Assembly (NCBI GenBank): GCA_022316685.1
Contig: JAKJHU010000829.1
Location: 1-64,000 of the forward strand
From: Progne subis subis
Taxonomy: Eukaryota; Chordata; Aves; Passeriformes; Hirundinidae
Direction: 5' to 3'
Length of the DNA stretch: 64,000 nt
The position numbers were made by a program, and so were the translations under genes. Below the pieces are notes generated by a model. It was not told the DNA's origin. It did no database searches and saw nothing but the letters and a program-made list of their open reading frames with translations. Below are positions 1 through 11,341 of this stretch, piece after piece. Each line of letters starts with the position of its first letter. Position 1 is the stretch's first letter.

Positions 1-382
1 GGTGCTACCCACACTGGGTTAGCCAACTTGTCAGCCCTCGCGTTACCTTCCGCTACAACCCTGGCAAATTGGTATGACTCCTTACATGCAGAATGTAGTA
101 TGAATGAACTCGGGCCTGAATGGCACACCACAGGGTCATCAGCAAATGAAACAAAGCAGCATTGCTGACTTTCTTCAAAACTGAATGACCCAACCGCTGT
201 GCTATGTCGGCCACATAGGCAGAATCCTTGACCAAAGTGAAAGGTTCCTGGGAAAATCTTTGAAATGCCATGACAGCAGCCCTCAATTCAACCAATTGGG
301 CTGATCCATCCTCATGACCTTCCAGAACCTGCCATTGAGATCCATTCCTCCAAGTAACAGTGGCCTTGCCTGTTCTTCCCAA
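1..382 (-). pseudogene. pol: Provirus 1 pol: RNase H and start of integrase (class II ERV)
   Basis: Minus-strand reading from 382 down gives a retroviral RNase H fold: a VELRAAVMAF segment holding the catalytic Glu, DSAYV holding the second Asp, and HVRSHTNLPG near the C-terminus. In 1-52 the frame continues with an EGNARADKLANP-type segment, the usual RNase H to integrase junction. RNase H removes the RNA strand during reverse transcription. The reading frame changes or stops before the integrase part, so the region is broken. Integrase and env of this provirus lie before the window. Domain identity is clear from motifs; assignment to a betaretrovirus-like (ERVK) lineage rests on the dUTPase, protease and RT upstream. 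Confidence 0.85.
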
Positions 383-1770
383 ACCGTCAGTAAAGAAAGT
401 GGGTCCTTGGACAGGCTCCTGACTATTTTTGGGTCACAAAGAAATTCCTGTGAATTTTGCCACGTGCAATAGCTTGTGGCTGGGCAGATGATAAGCAATC
501 TGTCCAGAAAAGTTTTCCAGAGCACTTTGCAGAGAAATACTGTTTGCAAAGCTCCAGTCAAAGTCCTCCCGCTGTACTGGGAGTACGATCTTTGCGGGAT
601 CCGCACCCATTAATTGCAAACACCATTGTCAGCATTTGATTATCAAATGAGTGATCAGCTCAAACAATGCAGTTGCCGTCTTCTGCGGCTGATGGGTCAA
701 GAAGACCAATTCTAAAACATGCAAGAAATCAGACCATTTTTCATTCCATTGCCAATGATGCCTGTGGGATGCAAATCTGGAGTGGTAATGAAAACAGTGA
801 CATCAACGGAGGAGTCAATGCGATAAACTTGGCTAGCAGAAACAGCTCGCTGAACCTCCTCCAGCACCTGATGTGCCTCAGGGATCAATATCCGAGGTGA
901 CTTCAAATCAGAGTCTCCCTTTAGCAAATCAAACAAAGGAGACAGTTGTGTCATGGACATTCCCAGATACAGATGTAACCATTTGATGACACCCACCAAT
1001 TTCTGGGCATCATTCAGTGTCTTCACTGAATGTACAAATTGCACCTCTTGGTGTTGGATCGTTTGTTCCAAAATTTTGACTACCAAATATTTTCAAGGAG
1101 GTTGTGTTGAACCTTTTCTGGAGCCACCTGCAGCCCATGAGAATGCAAAGCATTGATCAGCTGAGGCTGTACCCTCAGCAATTGATCTTGGGTGGACACA
1201 GCCACCAACATGTCATCCATATAGTGATAAAAGTGAGCATCAGGAAACTGCTTGCGAACTCCAGACGAGGTTCGGGCTACATACCATTGGCATATGGCAG
1301 GCGAGTTTCGACAACCCTGGAGAAGAACCCTCCATTGATATCACTGTGCGGGCTCAGCATTGTTGATAGCTGGCACTGAGAAGGCAAATTTCGGTCTGTC
1401 ATTGGGATGCAAAGGAATTGTAAAGAAGCAATCCTTCAGATCCACAATGAGGACTGGCCAATCTGCGGGAAGCATGGTGGGCCGTGGCATACCAGCCTGC
1501 AATGTCCCCATGCTTTCCATCATGGCATTAACTTTCCGGAGGTCTTGTAACAATCTCCATTTCCCAGATTTCTTTTTGATGCAGAAGACAGGAGGGTTCC
1601 AGGGACTGGTAGAAGACTCCAGATGACCCTGGCCCAAGTGCTCCTGAACTAAATCACGAAGGCCTACTAGTTTATCTTGAGGAAGGGGCCACTGGTTCTC
1701 CCAAACAGGTTTGTCCACCAGCCACCGTATAGGAGGCGTGGAACACTCTGCACCTTTCATTGCAGTGACC
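383..1770 (-). pseudogene. pol: Provirus 1 pol: reverse transcriptase (decayed)
   Basis: Reverse transcriptase, which copies viral RNA into DNA. The N-terminal part opens with [17 protein letters not shown], then a fingers segment with [23 protein letters not shown], then a [13 protein letters not shown] palm segment holding a catalytic Asp. The frame stops at about 1341 and resumes in another frame; the YMDD catalytic box is still readable near 1205-1220 (HYMDDMLVA). The connection part (about 712-1086) has LNDAQKLVGVIKWLHLYLG. At least two frame changes and several stops are present, so no active enzyme can be made. Motif wording and the adjacent dUTPase place it with class II (betaretrovirus-like) avian ERVs. 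Confidence 0.9.
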
Positions 1771-2440
1771 CTCATCAAAAGTCCGTCCCAATGCTCACTC
1801 CCCACGTGGCCAGAACATCCCTCCTCCACAGATTGACACGAGTTTTGGCTGTGACATGAGGCGAAACCATGGCCGTCTGTCCCTCTGGGTTCGTGATCAT
1901 CACAGGCCTCTGGCTCATGTAGCATTGCACCATTCCTGCCAACCCCGCAACAGACGTCTGCACTGAATCCAATGGCCACTCCGGGGGCCAAGCGGCAAGG
2001 GAGACAATCCTGATGTCTGCACTGGTGTCGAGGAGCCCACAAAGGCGGATCTCTGACGGTGTCGCACCAGGGATGGACAGGGTACACATTTTCTCAGGAT
2101 GGTCTTTGATCAGGACAGCTGTCCAGTGAACCTGTAGCAGTCCAGTGGATCCAAAGCCGCTGTTTCCCCGCAATCGGTTCTCTGCTCTGTGAACAGAAGA
2201 CTTAAAAGGCACAAATTGAGCAATTCTGGTCTTTTCAGGGATAGTGATGGGGGGGGGAGGGTGGGTGTGGAAACCATGGCATGAATTTGTCCCATAAAAT
2301 CTGCATCAATGAGTCCCAGATGCACCATGATACCTTGTGCGGTGGCACTAGACCTCATGAGGAAAGCACTCATGCCTCCACCCACAGGACCAAAGGCATC
2401 CAAGGGAACTTTGCGCACTCGGCAAGAGTCTAAGACTACT
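1771..2440 (-). pseudogene. pro: Provirus 1 pro: dUTPase plus aspartic protease (decayed)
   Basis: Minus strand. The upstream part is a retroviral dUTPase, which hydrolyses dUTP: an SSATAQGI-x-VHLGLIDADFMGQI segment (about 2260-2350) and the C-terminal glycine-rich motif RGNSGFGSTG (about 2140-2170). The aspartic protease that processes Gag-Pol follows. Its active-site region reads [12 protein letters not shown] (about 2000-2040), with Ser in place of the usual Gly of DTG, which would be damaging. A dUTPase fused in front of the protease is characteristic of betaretroviruses and supports the class II assignment. Frames shift between the dUTPase halves. Confidence 0.82.
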
Positions 2441-4900
2441 GTTGCTGCTGTGCAGACATCGAGACCTGCGGAGCCGCAGGTGCTGGCTGTAAGCTGGCCA
2501 AGCAGACCTCCATCGGCTCCAGACCCTGGAAAGAGTTTTGTGTCTGAGCGCGTCTTCCCTTCGTGCTCCTCTTCCCGTTTCCTGAGCTCGACAAAGGCTG
2601 ACCATTAACATGAGCTGTTGCCCTACAGACATCCACGGTATGATTCAGTCCTCCACGCTGACTGCAGAAACAGGTGGCATTTGTCCCCCTCTGTACTTTC
2701 TTTCCCTGTTTCTTGCTGGCCTGAGCATTCCCCTGCTTTCGCTGTCCACCCTGTGGCCCAGTCCAGGCTGGCTGCTGAGCAGTAGCCACAGCAGCCATCT
2801 TATAACCTGTGGCACCTACCTTTGCACAGGCCTCTGCCATTTAGTATACAGAAGGACCACCAGGAAGGGCCTCAATGATCCTCCTACAATCGGCATTACA
2901 GTTAGTTCTCGCAAGGTGTTTGAGCAAAAGCTGCCTTGCATTCAGATCCTCCACCTGCCTCTCAATAGAGGCAGTCAACCTCTGCAAATTGCAGAAAGGT
3001 TTAGTGTGTTCCCTGGACAACAGCCGCAAAGGACTCCTTTGGAGCAGCTATTTCAATGGTTGGAACCAATGCTGCCATGCCTGTTCTGTGGCATTGGTCG
3101 AGCACTAGAGGGTCAAAGGCAACCTGCCTTTGAAGATCAGCAAAATTACCCATACCCATCAGCACATCACTTCCAATCACACGTCTGGGATCCTGCTGAC
3201 TCAGCGCAGTATTTTGCGCTATGACTCTGCCTGCCAACTGAGTCCATTTGTATTCAAAGATCTCGTATTTGACAGGACAAAAAAGAACACAAGCTAAACA
3301 TCGGATATCATAGGGTGGCAATGGATCAGCATCAAGAGCTCGAAGCACCTGCATGACTTCAGCAGACCCCAGCCCATATTTTCCAACCTTATCCCGGAGC
3401 TCGCTCATGGCTTTCCACGATAAGGGTTGATGGGTGTTATGATTTGCTCCCTGAAGTACAGGGAAAGCCTGATGGCCTCCTGGGGAGGCTGCCGCATCTG
3501 CTAAGTCCCATCCCGTGGACTCTGCAGGAACAGGGCCATATGCCTGACTGGAGGGTACTTCACCATCACCCGATATCACAGTGGTCTCTACAGCAGCAGC
3601 AAGGCTAGAGAATTCATCTCTGCCCTCCAGAGGGCGATGTGCCGAGTCACAATAGACCATCTCCTCCACCTTGTTCTTCAAATAATCCCTAAAATCGCTC
3701 GTGGTCCCTTGGACGCACAGTCACCTGACACGGGGGTAGACTCCAGAAGTCGGTTGAGGAAGACTCACCAGCCCAGGACCCCCTGGTTCAGGAAGACACC
3801 AGCCTCATAACGGCCGTGTCTCTGCCTGCACCAAAGGTGAACATCGCAGGGCTTGCACTTGACAGCACCACCCTCCTTGCCAGGGGGGTGTGCGATTCCA
3901 GCGTGGGGTGGAGCAGGTCCGACTCGGGGCCTCCCTCCCCCAGGATGAGGAGGGAGCTGCATGCAGGGAGGGGCGTGGCCTGTGAAGCCGCCACCGAAGG
4001 CTCAGGCAACTGGGGAGGGGATGAGGGAGTGGAGGAAGCCTCAGAGGTGATGGGACGCAGCGCAGAGGGGGGCCCGGCCAGCGGACCCACAGCACCACCC
4101 AGCACCGCTGTCAAAGGCCTCGCCGCCGGTGAGGGGGGTCACACAAGCAGCTCGGGGGGGGAGAAGCCGTGGGAGGGGCGGGGCTCAGGGCCGGGCCAGC
4201 CCTAGCCCTGTAAGCAGCACCACCCACCATGCCCGGAGGGGCCGGCACAGGGAGGGGAGTGGATGGGACCTCCCCCAATAGAGTCCCACCTGTGGCACAG
4301 AAACCCATAGTGGGCACCACCTGTTCCGGATGGAGCGAGACGGGCAGCCCACCCACTGGGACAGGGTCCAACAGGGTCTATTAAAATGCCATTTTTCTCC
4401 TCTAGAGCTGCAAGGCAATATTTCGTAACAATGCCACAGCTCGGACATTATGCCGTCACCAAATCCGCATCCAGCAGAGCTGTGGGCAGGGCCCGTGATC
4501 CCCCTCCTCCCTCCAGTGCCAGGAAGGCGCAGGGAGAGAGAGACTGCCCCCCGCTCTCCCGCCTCCCAGGCTCAGGGAGGGGCAGAGTCGGCACAGCCAT
4601 CTCTGCAGGTCCATCAGAGACCCGCAGTTCCCCTCCCATCTGCTGGTCGTTCTAAACCAGCTTGCCGGGGGCCACATCCACCCCTGGGGAACCGATCCCA
4701 TGATCAGGGAGGGGAACCTTCCCCCTCTCAGGGGCCTGGGGGGCAGGGAGAGCTCCATCTTGGCTTCCAAGAGAGGAAACTCCTCCCCCTCAGCCTCACT
4801 GTCCAAGTCAGACAGATTCCCTGCTGAGCTAGGAGAGGATGCTGCACAACCTGGTATTAGAGAATAGCAGCATTTCTCTCTGTTTTTAGTTCCAAGTTTC
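2436..4900 (-). pseudogene. gag: Provirus 1 gag remnant and leader
   Basis: Minus strand. 3001-3681 encodes capsid: a QAFPV start, then LSWKAMSELRDKVGKYGLG and PYDIRCLACVLFCPVKYEIFEYKWTQL, the class II capsid pattern. The major homology region and capsid C-terminus continue at about 2841-3029 in another frame. A nucleocapsid-like stretch at 2436-2840 retains only a degenerate Cys-His box. 3700-4800 is GC- and proline-rich and probably holds the matrix and spacer peptides, but it is split among frames and not recognisable with confidence. 4800-4900 should hold leader and primer binding site; I could not match a tRNA. Confidence 0.75.
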
Positions 4901-4903
4901 AGG

Positions 4904-5520
4904 TGCTTTTAGTCTTTTTGCCTTCTGCAAAGCCCTGAGCCAGACACAAGAAAGAGACGGAGTCTTCAGGTTCTGATTTTTCAAGGTTGCAAGCTTTGTT
5001 TATTGTTTCTTATCTTACAATTTTCTCAGTGCCCAACAAAGGTCTGTGCAGCTGCTCGGGCATCTGGTGACTCCTCCTGGACTGGGCTGTTGCTATATTT
5101 TATACTAATTACTATGTGTTCTTTATTTATCATTATTTGCCAATACCTATCACTTATACCAAAAAGGTCATCCCTACTTTGACCCAATCTCTTGAAATTA
5201 CTTTGTGCCACCGTCACTGCAGAAAATGGAGTGAGGGAAGAAGAAAGAAGAAGCAGGAGACAACGGCCCAAATCCTCCATCTTGCTCCCATTCACTTCCA
5301 TACTAAAAACCTAGACCTACTGTTTTCTCACCCTGTGATAAGCTAAACTACTATCTTTCACACTCTTGTGGCTTGCAATCCTTCCCGCAGTGCAGGAAGC
5401 CTTTCCCATGGACTGAGATCAAAGCCAATGTCCCTTTGGGCTCTAGGCCAGGGTCCCAGATCCCCCTGTCCAGGTCTCTGACCCTCCAGGGCAGCCAAAG
5501 GAATGCCCTGGACTCCAACA
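4904..5520 (-). mobile_element. 5' LTR of provirus 1
   Basis: Ends TGCTTTTAG...CTCCAACA. The right half (about 5195-5520) is clearly homologous to the solo LTR at 50483-51082: both contain ctttgtgccaccgtca, a purine block of gaagaag repeats, and end in tggactccaaca. A minus-strand polyadenylation signal (tttatt on the + strand) lies near 4998. Gag lies to its left, so this is the 5' LTR of a minus-strand provirus. The left boundary is inferred by alignment with the solo copy and may be off by some bases. Confidence 0.75.
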
Positions 5521-5877
5521 CATTTCCAAAACAGCATCAATTTCGCCACGTCTGCATTGAATCCTGCAGACAGAGTCAGGATCATATATTCACCCAACTT
5601 GCCCCAAATCTCTGTAGAGAATGCTTTCTCAGGGCTACCGAAAAAAACGTGGTACTTTCCATAAAAATATAATCTCTGAAATTCATTATCTGAAACAAAA
5701 ATTGCTTTTTTTCAATCAGGTTTAGCCAAAATTCAAAAACCACCATATCTGCTGCAGAAGACATAGAAGCTAGCATTTTTGAAGCTGTATGGGGGGTGTG
5801 GGGGGCTTACCCTCACGGGGGGGCTTACTGTACCTCCAAGAAACACAGACTGCAGTTCCACACACAGGGTCACCAGA
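5521..5877 (-). mobile_element. Internal 5' part of an older provirus (G), with a Trp-like primer binding site
   Basis: Lies between provirus 1 and the next LTR. Directly left of that LTR, 5858-5875 read on the minus strand starts TGGTGACCC, like the tRNA-Trp primer binding site of provirus A, but the remainder is diverged. The rest would be leader and start of gag; no domain is recognisable. Provirus 1 appears to be inserted in it, which would put the remainder of G before the window. Confidence 0.5.
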
Positions 5878-6170
5878 TGTCACTAGAGGACACAAAGAGA
5901 AAATGATACACACTCTCTGACTCCAAGAAAAAGGCTGAAGAAGGAAAGACTTTATTGTTTACAAAGAGCTTGCTTTATAGGTTTTGAAGAATGACCAGGG
6001 ATTGAAGAACAATGCTACCACCTCCCCATCCCACTGGCCAGACTAGAAGTCCATCAGTTGACTCTCATCAGAAAGGAATGTGGAAAACATGATGTTTACA
6101 GAACAGGCTGTGGGAAATTCAGTTACAGAGCTGTAAACATCTCACAAAAAACTCACATAATATGGCAACA
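5878..6170 (-). mobile_element. 5' LTR of provirus G
   Basis: 293 bp with ends TGTCACTAG...TGGCAACA. A minus-strand AATAAA (tttatt, near 5951) and a TATA-like TATAAAG (near 5970) are spaced as in a short retroviral LTR. CR1 sequence abuts the right end. Confidence 0.65.
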
Positions 6171-7412
6171 GCTTCCCCAAGAGCAAGTACTGCCTGACCA
6201 ACCTAGTGGCCTTCTATGATGGAGTGACTCCATCAGTGGACAAGGGAAGAGCTACAGATGTCATTTATTTGGACTTCTGTAATGATGCTTTTTCTCTGGC
6301 CCTAAAATCATGAGCCAGTCACAGGGTGATAAAAAGGGCTTGCCTTTATAAGGATCCTTTTGTGCACAATTTGCCAGGTGGAAAACACTAAAAATGCACA
6401 CACAGCATAATGTATATACAATTCTTATACGTTTTGCAAATTAGCATATCTGACAAGAATCCCCAATTAGAAGCATAATTAGTGAGGTAATTCCCCCCCA
6501 GTTAAACCTTTTTTTGAATTTCCCCTCCTCTAGATAGGGACTAAATTCTGTTTATGAAAATGTGTCTCTAAGAGCTGGTTTCAACCTCGATTCCCAGGAA
6601 GAACCAAGGTAGGAAAGAAGCCTTGGACCACCAGCTTGGAGCCTCTGGAATGTGATTTGTATTTCTGCCTATCAGGCTAAGGAAAAAATGTTGGAGCTAA
6701 CTACAAATACAATAATAGGCTACAGAGCTACAAATACATGTGTAAAGAATACAGAGAATATATAAAAAGAAAAGGCATAGAATTAATTTGGCATCAGTAA
6801 AGCCTATAACATGGTCCCCCAGATCCTTCTCTCTAAATTGAAGAGATGGATTAAATGGGTGGACTGTTAGGTGGATAAGGAATTGGTTGGACAGTTGCAT
6901 CCAAAGGATAGTGATCAATGGCTCAGAGTCCTGATGGACATCAGTGACAAGTGGTATCCTTCAGGGGTCCATATTGGGACCAGTTTTATTTAGTATCTTC
7001 ATCAATGGCATAGACAAAGGGATCAAGTACACCCTCAGCAGAATTGCAGATGACACCAAGATGAGTGGTGCAGTTGACACACCTGAAGAATAGGATACCA
7101 TTCAAAGGAATCTGGACAAGCTTGAGAACCAGGCCCATGAGAATCTCATAAGATTTAACAAGACCAAGTGCTGGTGCTGTACCTGGGTCCAGGTGAACCC
7201 TGGTGTTAATATAGACTGGGGGATGAACTGATGGAGAGCAGCCCTGCTGAGAAGGACTTGAGGGTGATGGTAGATGAGAGACTGGACATGAGCTGGCAAT
7301 GTGTGCTTGCAGCCCAGAAAGCCAACGATGTCTTTGGGCTGCATCAAAAGCAGCATGGCCAGAAAGTCAAGGGAGGTGATTCTGCCCCTTTACTCCACTC
7401 TGGTGAGACTGT
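6171..7412 (+). mobile_element. CR1 LINE fragment, interrupted by a solo LTR
   Basis: 6171-6282 and 6794-7412 together read as the CR1 ORF2 reverse transcriptase region in sense on the + strand: [17 protein letters not shown], then after the interruption the segments around the RT palm, NFNKTK-like and [22 protein letters not shown] stretches. Many stops and frame changes are present. It is an old dead copy, 5'-truncated and lacking its 3' tail here. Confidence 0.8.
6283..6793. mobile_element. Solo LTR inserted in CR1
   Basis: 511 bp, starts TGATGC and ends TTGGCA. The flanks are tctgtaa (6276-6282) and tcagtaa (6794-6800), a target duplication with one mismatch, and CR1 resumes on the right side. 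6693-6777 is repeated with few changes at 57432-57516, so this family has a second piece in the window. Orientation is not certain. Confidence 0.65.
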
Positions 7413-8451
7413 TTTTGATTGAGTGAGAGTTTTGGTCAAGCCCTGACTTAGGCTCAGATTTTTGGCTGCAGCTCTACTTAAGTGACCTTCACCTAAATCA
7501 CTCTGGCTCACAAGTTCTTAAGAATGGTCAATTAGGTCTATTGTAAAATTAGTTATTTATTGAATAGATATGAGGTATCAGACAAAAGGCCTTAAACATA
7601 GTTACTGCACAGTATAAACTAAAAGAACTACTAGTAGATTACATAAAACAGTGCATGACATAAAGGTACCTATATTACAGCTAGCAAAGAAATAGTATAG
7701 ATTAGAAGTCAGTGTAACTTACTAGCAAATTGACAATAGTGTACAGTCCTTTCACTCAGCCACCAGGAGAGTAACTCAAAACTCATGGTAGGAGAAAATA
7801 GTAGGAGATGGGACTCCTCAGTGGTGGCAAATTCTTGCCTCAGAGACCACGGCCTGTCTCCTCTCCTATCCCGAGAGTGAGAGCGAGAGAGAGCTCAGAG
7901 CTGAGCCCAGCCCCTCAGCCCCAGCCAAAATCTCAAGGTATCTCTGCCCTTGCCAAGAGCAAAGCCCCTGGCTAAGGGGCTGCAACCGTCTGCACCCTTT
8001 CCCCCCACCTTGGACACTTCTTTGTCTCTCTTAAGTACCGGTCATTACTATCTCTTAGCAACAAATGGGAGAAAATTGCCTGAAAGAGAAAGGAAAAAAA
8101 AGAAAAAAGCCAAACCTCCCACAAAGATTAACTGGTTAATGAGGCACAAATGTTTAATAGTTTGAAAGAACTGTGTAAAATTGCTGCTGTTCCTTTGACT
8201 TTTTTACTCCCCTACAAATACTTTCACAAACTGTAGTTCTAGTTTAGTTCTTCCTTCTTTTTCATAATAACACTGTAGATATTGCTGTCCAATTTAAAAT
8301 TTCACTCTGCTGAACAAACTGAATGTCTTAAAATACAAATGAGCTCAGAATTTCAAGCTTCAGCCAGAGAATTTCAGTGAATTTGAAATCAAAGCAAAGC
8401 ATTTATAGGACTCTTGTATATAGGACCCTCTTGGCTGACATTTTTTTTTGT
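7413..8451 (-). mobile_element. Unclassified LTR-like sequence
   Basis: Begins directly after CR1 sequence with TGTTTTTGATTG. It has a minus-strand polyadenylation-like signal (tttatt, near 7555), a pyrimidine-rich stretch with gagagagag, and no coding motifs. It resembles other antisense LTRs here in composition, but I could not find a clean right end or target duplication. The last roughly 250 bases before provirus A look like plain intron. Confidence 0.35.
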
Positions 8452-9074
8452 TGTAATAAATGATCAAGCCCAATTTCGTAAATCAAAATATAGAGTTTTA
8501 TTTCGAGACTTAAATTCAGTCTCTAACAGCCACAATTAAAAGGAACAGGGTCAAACCCCGGGTTTCGGCACTGGGTGAACGCAGAAATGGACTCTGATCG
8601 CTCCGAATCTACCCTGTTCACAAAGTGTGTCCCGAGCTTCTGGCTTTTATACAGTCTTTCGCTAAGGATGAAGAGCTACCTTGCTTCTTGTGTCCCTTTT
8701 TTGCTTCATCAGGTATTCATGTCCATGTCTCCGGTCAGTTGAATAGATTTCCTGTGGTGGAACAATATCTTGATTGCTTACTCCGGAGTGGTGTTTAGAG
8801 ATGTAAAACTCGGCTGGAGCAGATAAGATACCTATCTGGTGTTGATCGCTGCATCGTTAGCAGGTTCATCTCTGGGGGGACACGTCTTATCTGGTCACTC
8901 CTTCCATTCACTGGGTAAACGAGTGTTCTGATGGCTTCCCGGCAGAAAATCTCCCTGTTTCTCAATCCTCCGTGTCCCCCCCTCACATTCCGCTTTTCAA
9001 ACCCCAAGTACATTTTATATTTTACAAAGTTTACTTCAGACCGAACGCGAATTAACTTTATATTACATATCACA
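8452..9074 (-). repeat. 3' LTR of provirus A
   Basis: Ends TGTAATA...ATATCACA. On the minus strand U3 begins immediately after the polypurine tract. TATA box TATAAAAG is the complement of 8644-8651 and the polyadenylation signal AATAAA the complement of 8497-8502. 8795-9100 is also open as a 101-codon minus-strand frame that starts upstream of the polypurine tract (see findings). Confidence 0.93.
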
Positions 9075-9088
9075 ATCCCTCCCCTTCT
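9075..9088 (-). promoter_or_regulatory. Polypurine tract of provirus A
   Basis: On the minus strand AGAAGGGGAGGGAT lies directly before the TGTGATATG start of the 3' LTR. This is the RNase H-resistant primer for plus-strand DNA synthesis, and it fixes the LTR start. Confidence 0.9.
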
Positions 9089-9193
9089 ATATAAACACAT
9101 TTAATTTGTGTTCCTGTTATTGCCTCTTTTTTTTTTTGATGAAAAAACCTCTTAACATAAACTTACAGAACAAAGAAACCCATCACATATTTC

Positions 9194-10165
9194 TTAAAAA
9201 TTATCTTTATAGTCATCCCACACTTTTTCTGATGCATCACAATATTTCTTACACTCCTCTTCTTCTTTTACTCCAGCTTCAAATTTTGCCAAAACTTCTG
9301 CTGCCCTGGTTCTTTCCTCATTCAATTTCATGATTTTTGATATTTTACTGGTCTTGCCAAGGCCCCCTGTGGCTAATTCTGGATCAGTGGGAAACGCTGC
9401 AATTTGCATACCTTGTACTACCGTGTGTATGAGTCGAATGAAACACGGTATTAGACATGGTAGAAAGATGACTCCTGCCACTGAATATAAAATGAAGAAC
9501 CCCACTTTCTTCCACCAGGCCCCAGTCCCAAACAATTGGTCCCACCAGGAGGCTTGGAGGATCGAATTCCACTTTTGAACTGGGACATGTGCTACCTTCT
9601 TAATTTCGGCTGCCAGGCCTCTGATAGTTTCTCCATAATCATCTATTTCTATGCAACATTCTGATTCATTGAACTTCCCACAGACCCCTCCTTCCTCTGC
9701 TAGCAAATAGTCTAGGGCAATCCTATTCTGATAAACAAAAGCTCTCATTTGTGAGTGTCGCTGGGCCAGTAACTCTAATGCATCCGAAGTGTGATTTGAG
9801 ACTATTTCTACCACGGCTTGCAATCTGATTAATCTATTTAGTAAATAGACTGGGGTTCTGTAACCCCAACTCCCATCCTGGGCCCAAGTTGCAGGGCCAT
9901 AGTATTCTATTATTTGTTCAGCAGGCCATTCCTTGCTTCCCCATCTCTGGTTTCCTCCTGCATTCGGGAGTTCTCTTTTTAATTCCCTTTTCTGTCTGTT
10001 TAGAGTTTCATATAGCGGGGCACCTAGTAGGTTGCTTTCTGATCGGGGTAGCGTGAAAAAGGAAGGTCTGATCATCCCTAAAGTGCAAGTCCCCTTCCAT
10101 CTGCGGGGTAGCTCGCTATAGGCCTTCTTCCCACATATCCAATAAATTCCACTTGGGGCTTCCAT
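9194..10165 (-). pseudogene. env: Provirus A env: end of SU and complete TM subunit
   Basis: Open frame of about 323 codons. It opens in the SU C-terminus (WICGKKAY; RWKGTCTLG), passes a basic furin-like site RQKR (about residue 60), then TM: a heptad-rich ectodomain with [17 protein letters not shown] (about residues 145-161), a cysteine motif C-x7-CC carrying an N-E-S glycosylation sequon, a pre-membrane VQKW region, one hydrophobic membrane segment ([20 protein letters not shown]), and a long charged cytoplasmic tail of about 85 residues. TM anchors the envelope and drives membrane fusion. The frame itself is undamaged but is separated from the rest of SU by a frameshift near 10165. The homologous provirus B TM supports every landmark. 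Confidence 0.88.
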
Positions 10166-11341
10166 TTAATTTCTGTGCTTTCGGGCATTTCCCAAAAATC
10201 TTTTAGGTTCCCCAAGGATTGGTAGGGGTTGGCTCCAGCAAGTTTATTCCAGCATAACTTAATTTTGTTAATCCAATCACATTCTTTTCCTTTCTTTTTA
10301 CTCCAATATCCTACATGTAGTTCAGGTTGCCAGATCTTAGTGTTGTTATTAGAATTGACAGCCAGGGTGGATATGCAAGGGGTATATCTCACTATTTCGG
10401 TATACTTATTCCCCTCTCTACTAATGCATATTGTTCCTATTATTCTTTGGTCTAAGATCCACCCTTCAGGCCGTGACACAGTTTTTATCATTTGATTGTC
10501 CCATTTTAGAAACTGTTCTGGAGCCAAACTCTCACCTTTCCAGGGCCATTTCCCTCCTGATTTTAGTCCCCCGCAAATCCAACAGTTTGACAATCCTCAT
10601 TCGGTGGCAATCTCCTGCATTAGTTCTATAAAAATATTTTTACTAGAGGCTGGCAAACCCCAATCACTGTACTGTTTTTCTAATTGCTCATATTGTTCAC
10701 TCAGTGTCCTTATTCTCTCTTGTTCCATCCTCTTTCTTTTTGCTTCTGACTCCCGTCTTTTCAATTCCTGGGCCACTTTCTGTATTTTGTTTTCTGGGTC
10801 CATCCCTTCCTCATTTTTGGAGAAGCAGAAAGTTCCTTCTAGCTTCAAGCAAACTCTTTCATCATTCTCATTTAGCAGATCTAATATGATGGGCCTGCTG
10901 TTTAGGGAAGCTCTATTAAGTTTCACATTATTCCCTACCCAATAGGTTTTTCCATTCATCATACACATTCCTAATTTATTCTGATCATAACATAGTTTGT
11001 TCGCTTGGAAGTATGCCACAAAGGTGGATTCTTTCTTGCCCCCAACTCACACTGTTTTATTACACATCACACATAGGGATTATGGGCATGCCACTTATAT
11101 CCCGCTTTTTCCTAGATCTTGCCACCGGGTCATGGTATATGGTTCCTTTCTTTAACCTACATATTTTGAACCAACTTCCATTGTGATTACAAAGTCCCCT
11201 TTGCCGAATTCCTGGGCAATTAAAATGTAGCCGAAAAGCTACATTCTGGCCCCAGGTAGGCTCTCTCTGAGTCTCTTTCAGGCACTGTCTTTCATGCCCC
11301 ATTTGTCCCTTAGGGCTGGGGAGGCCATTCGTGCGGCACAC
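10078..11341 (-). pseudogene. env: Provirus A env: SU subunit in pieces
   Basis: SU, the receptor-binding surface subunit, is spread over three or more frames. 11060-11341 is a probable N-terminal part with several Cys and a basic RSRKKR stretch. 10597-11019 contains LCYDQNKLGMCMMNGKTYWV, paralleling the Cys-rich N-terminus of B. A single in-frame TGA at about 10597 separates it from 10078-10593, which starts with NCWICGG, the CXXC motif that links SU to TM in gamma-type envelopes. A coiled, charged segment (KRRESEAKRKRMEQERIR) precedes it. A frameshift near 10165 leads into the TM frame. Confidence 0.75.

Noticed and set aside
3816..4205. + strand frames of 60-130 codons over the gag of provirus 1
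   Set aside because: GC-rich antisense shadows of minus-strand gag and leader with no motif.
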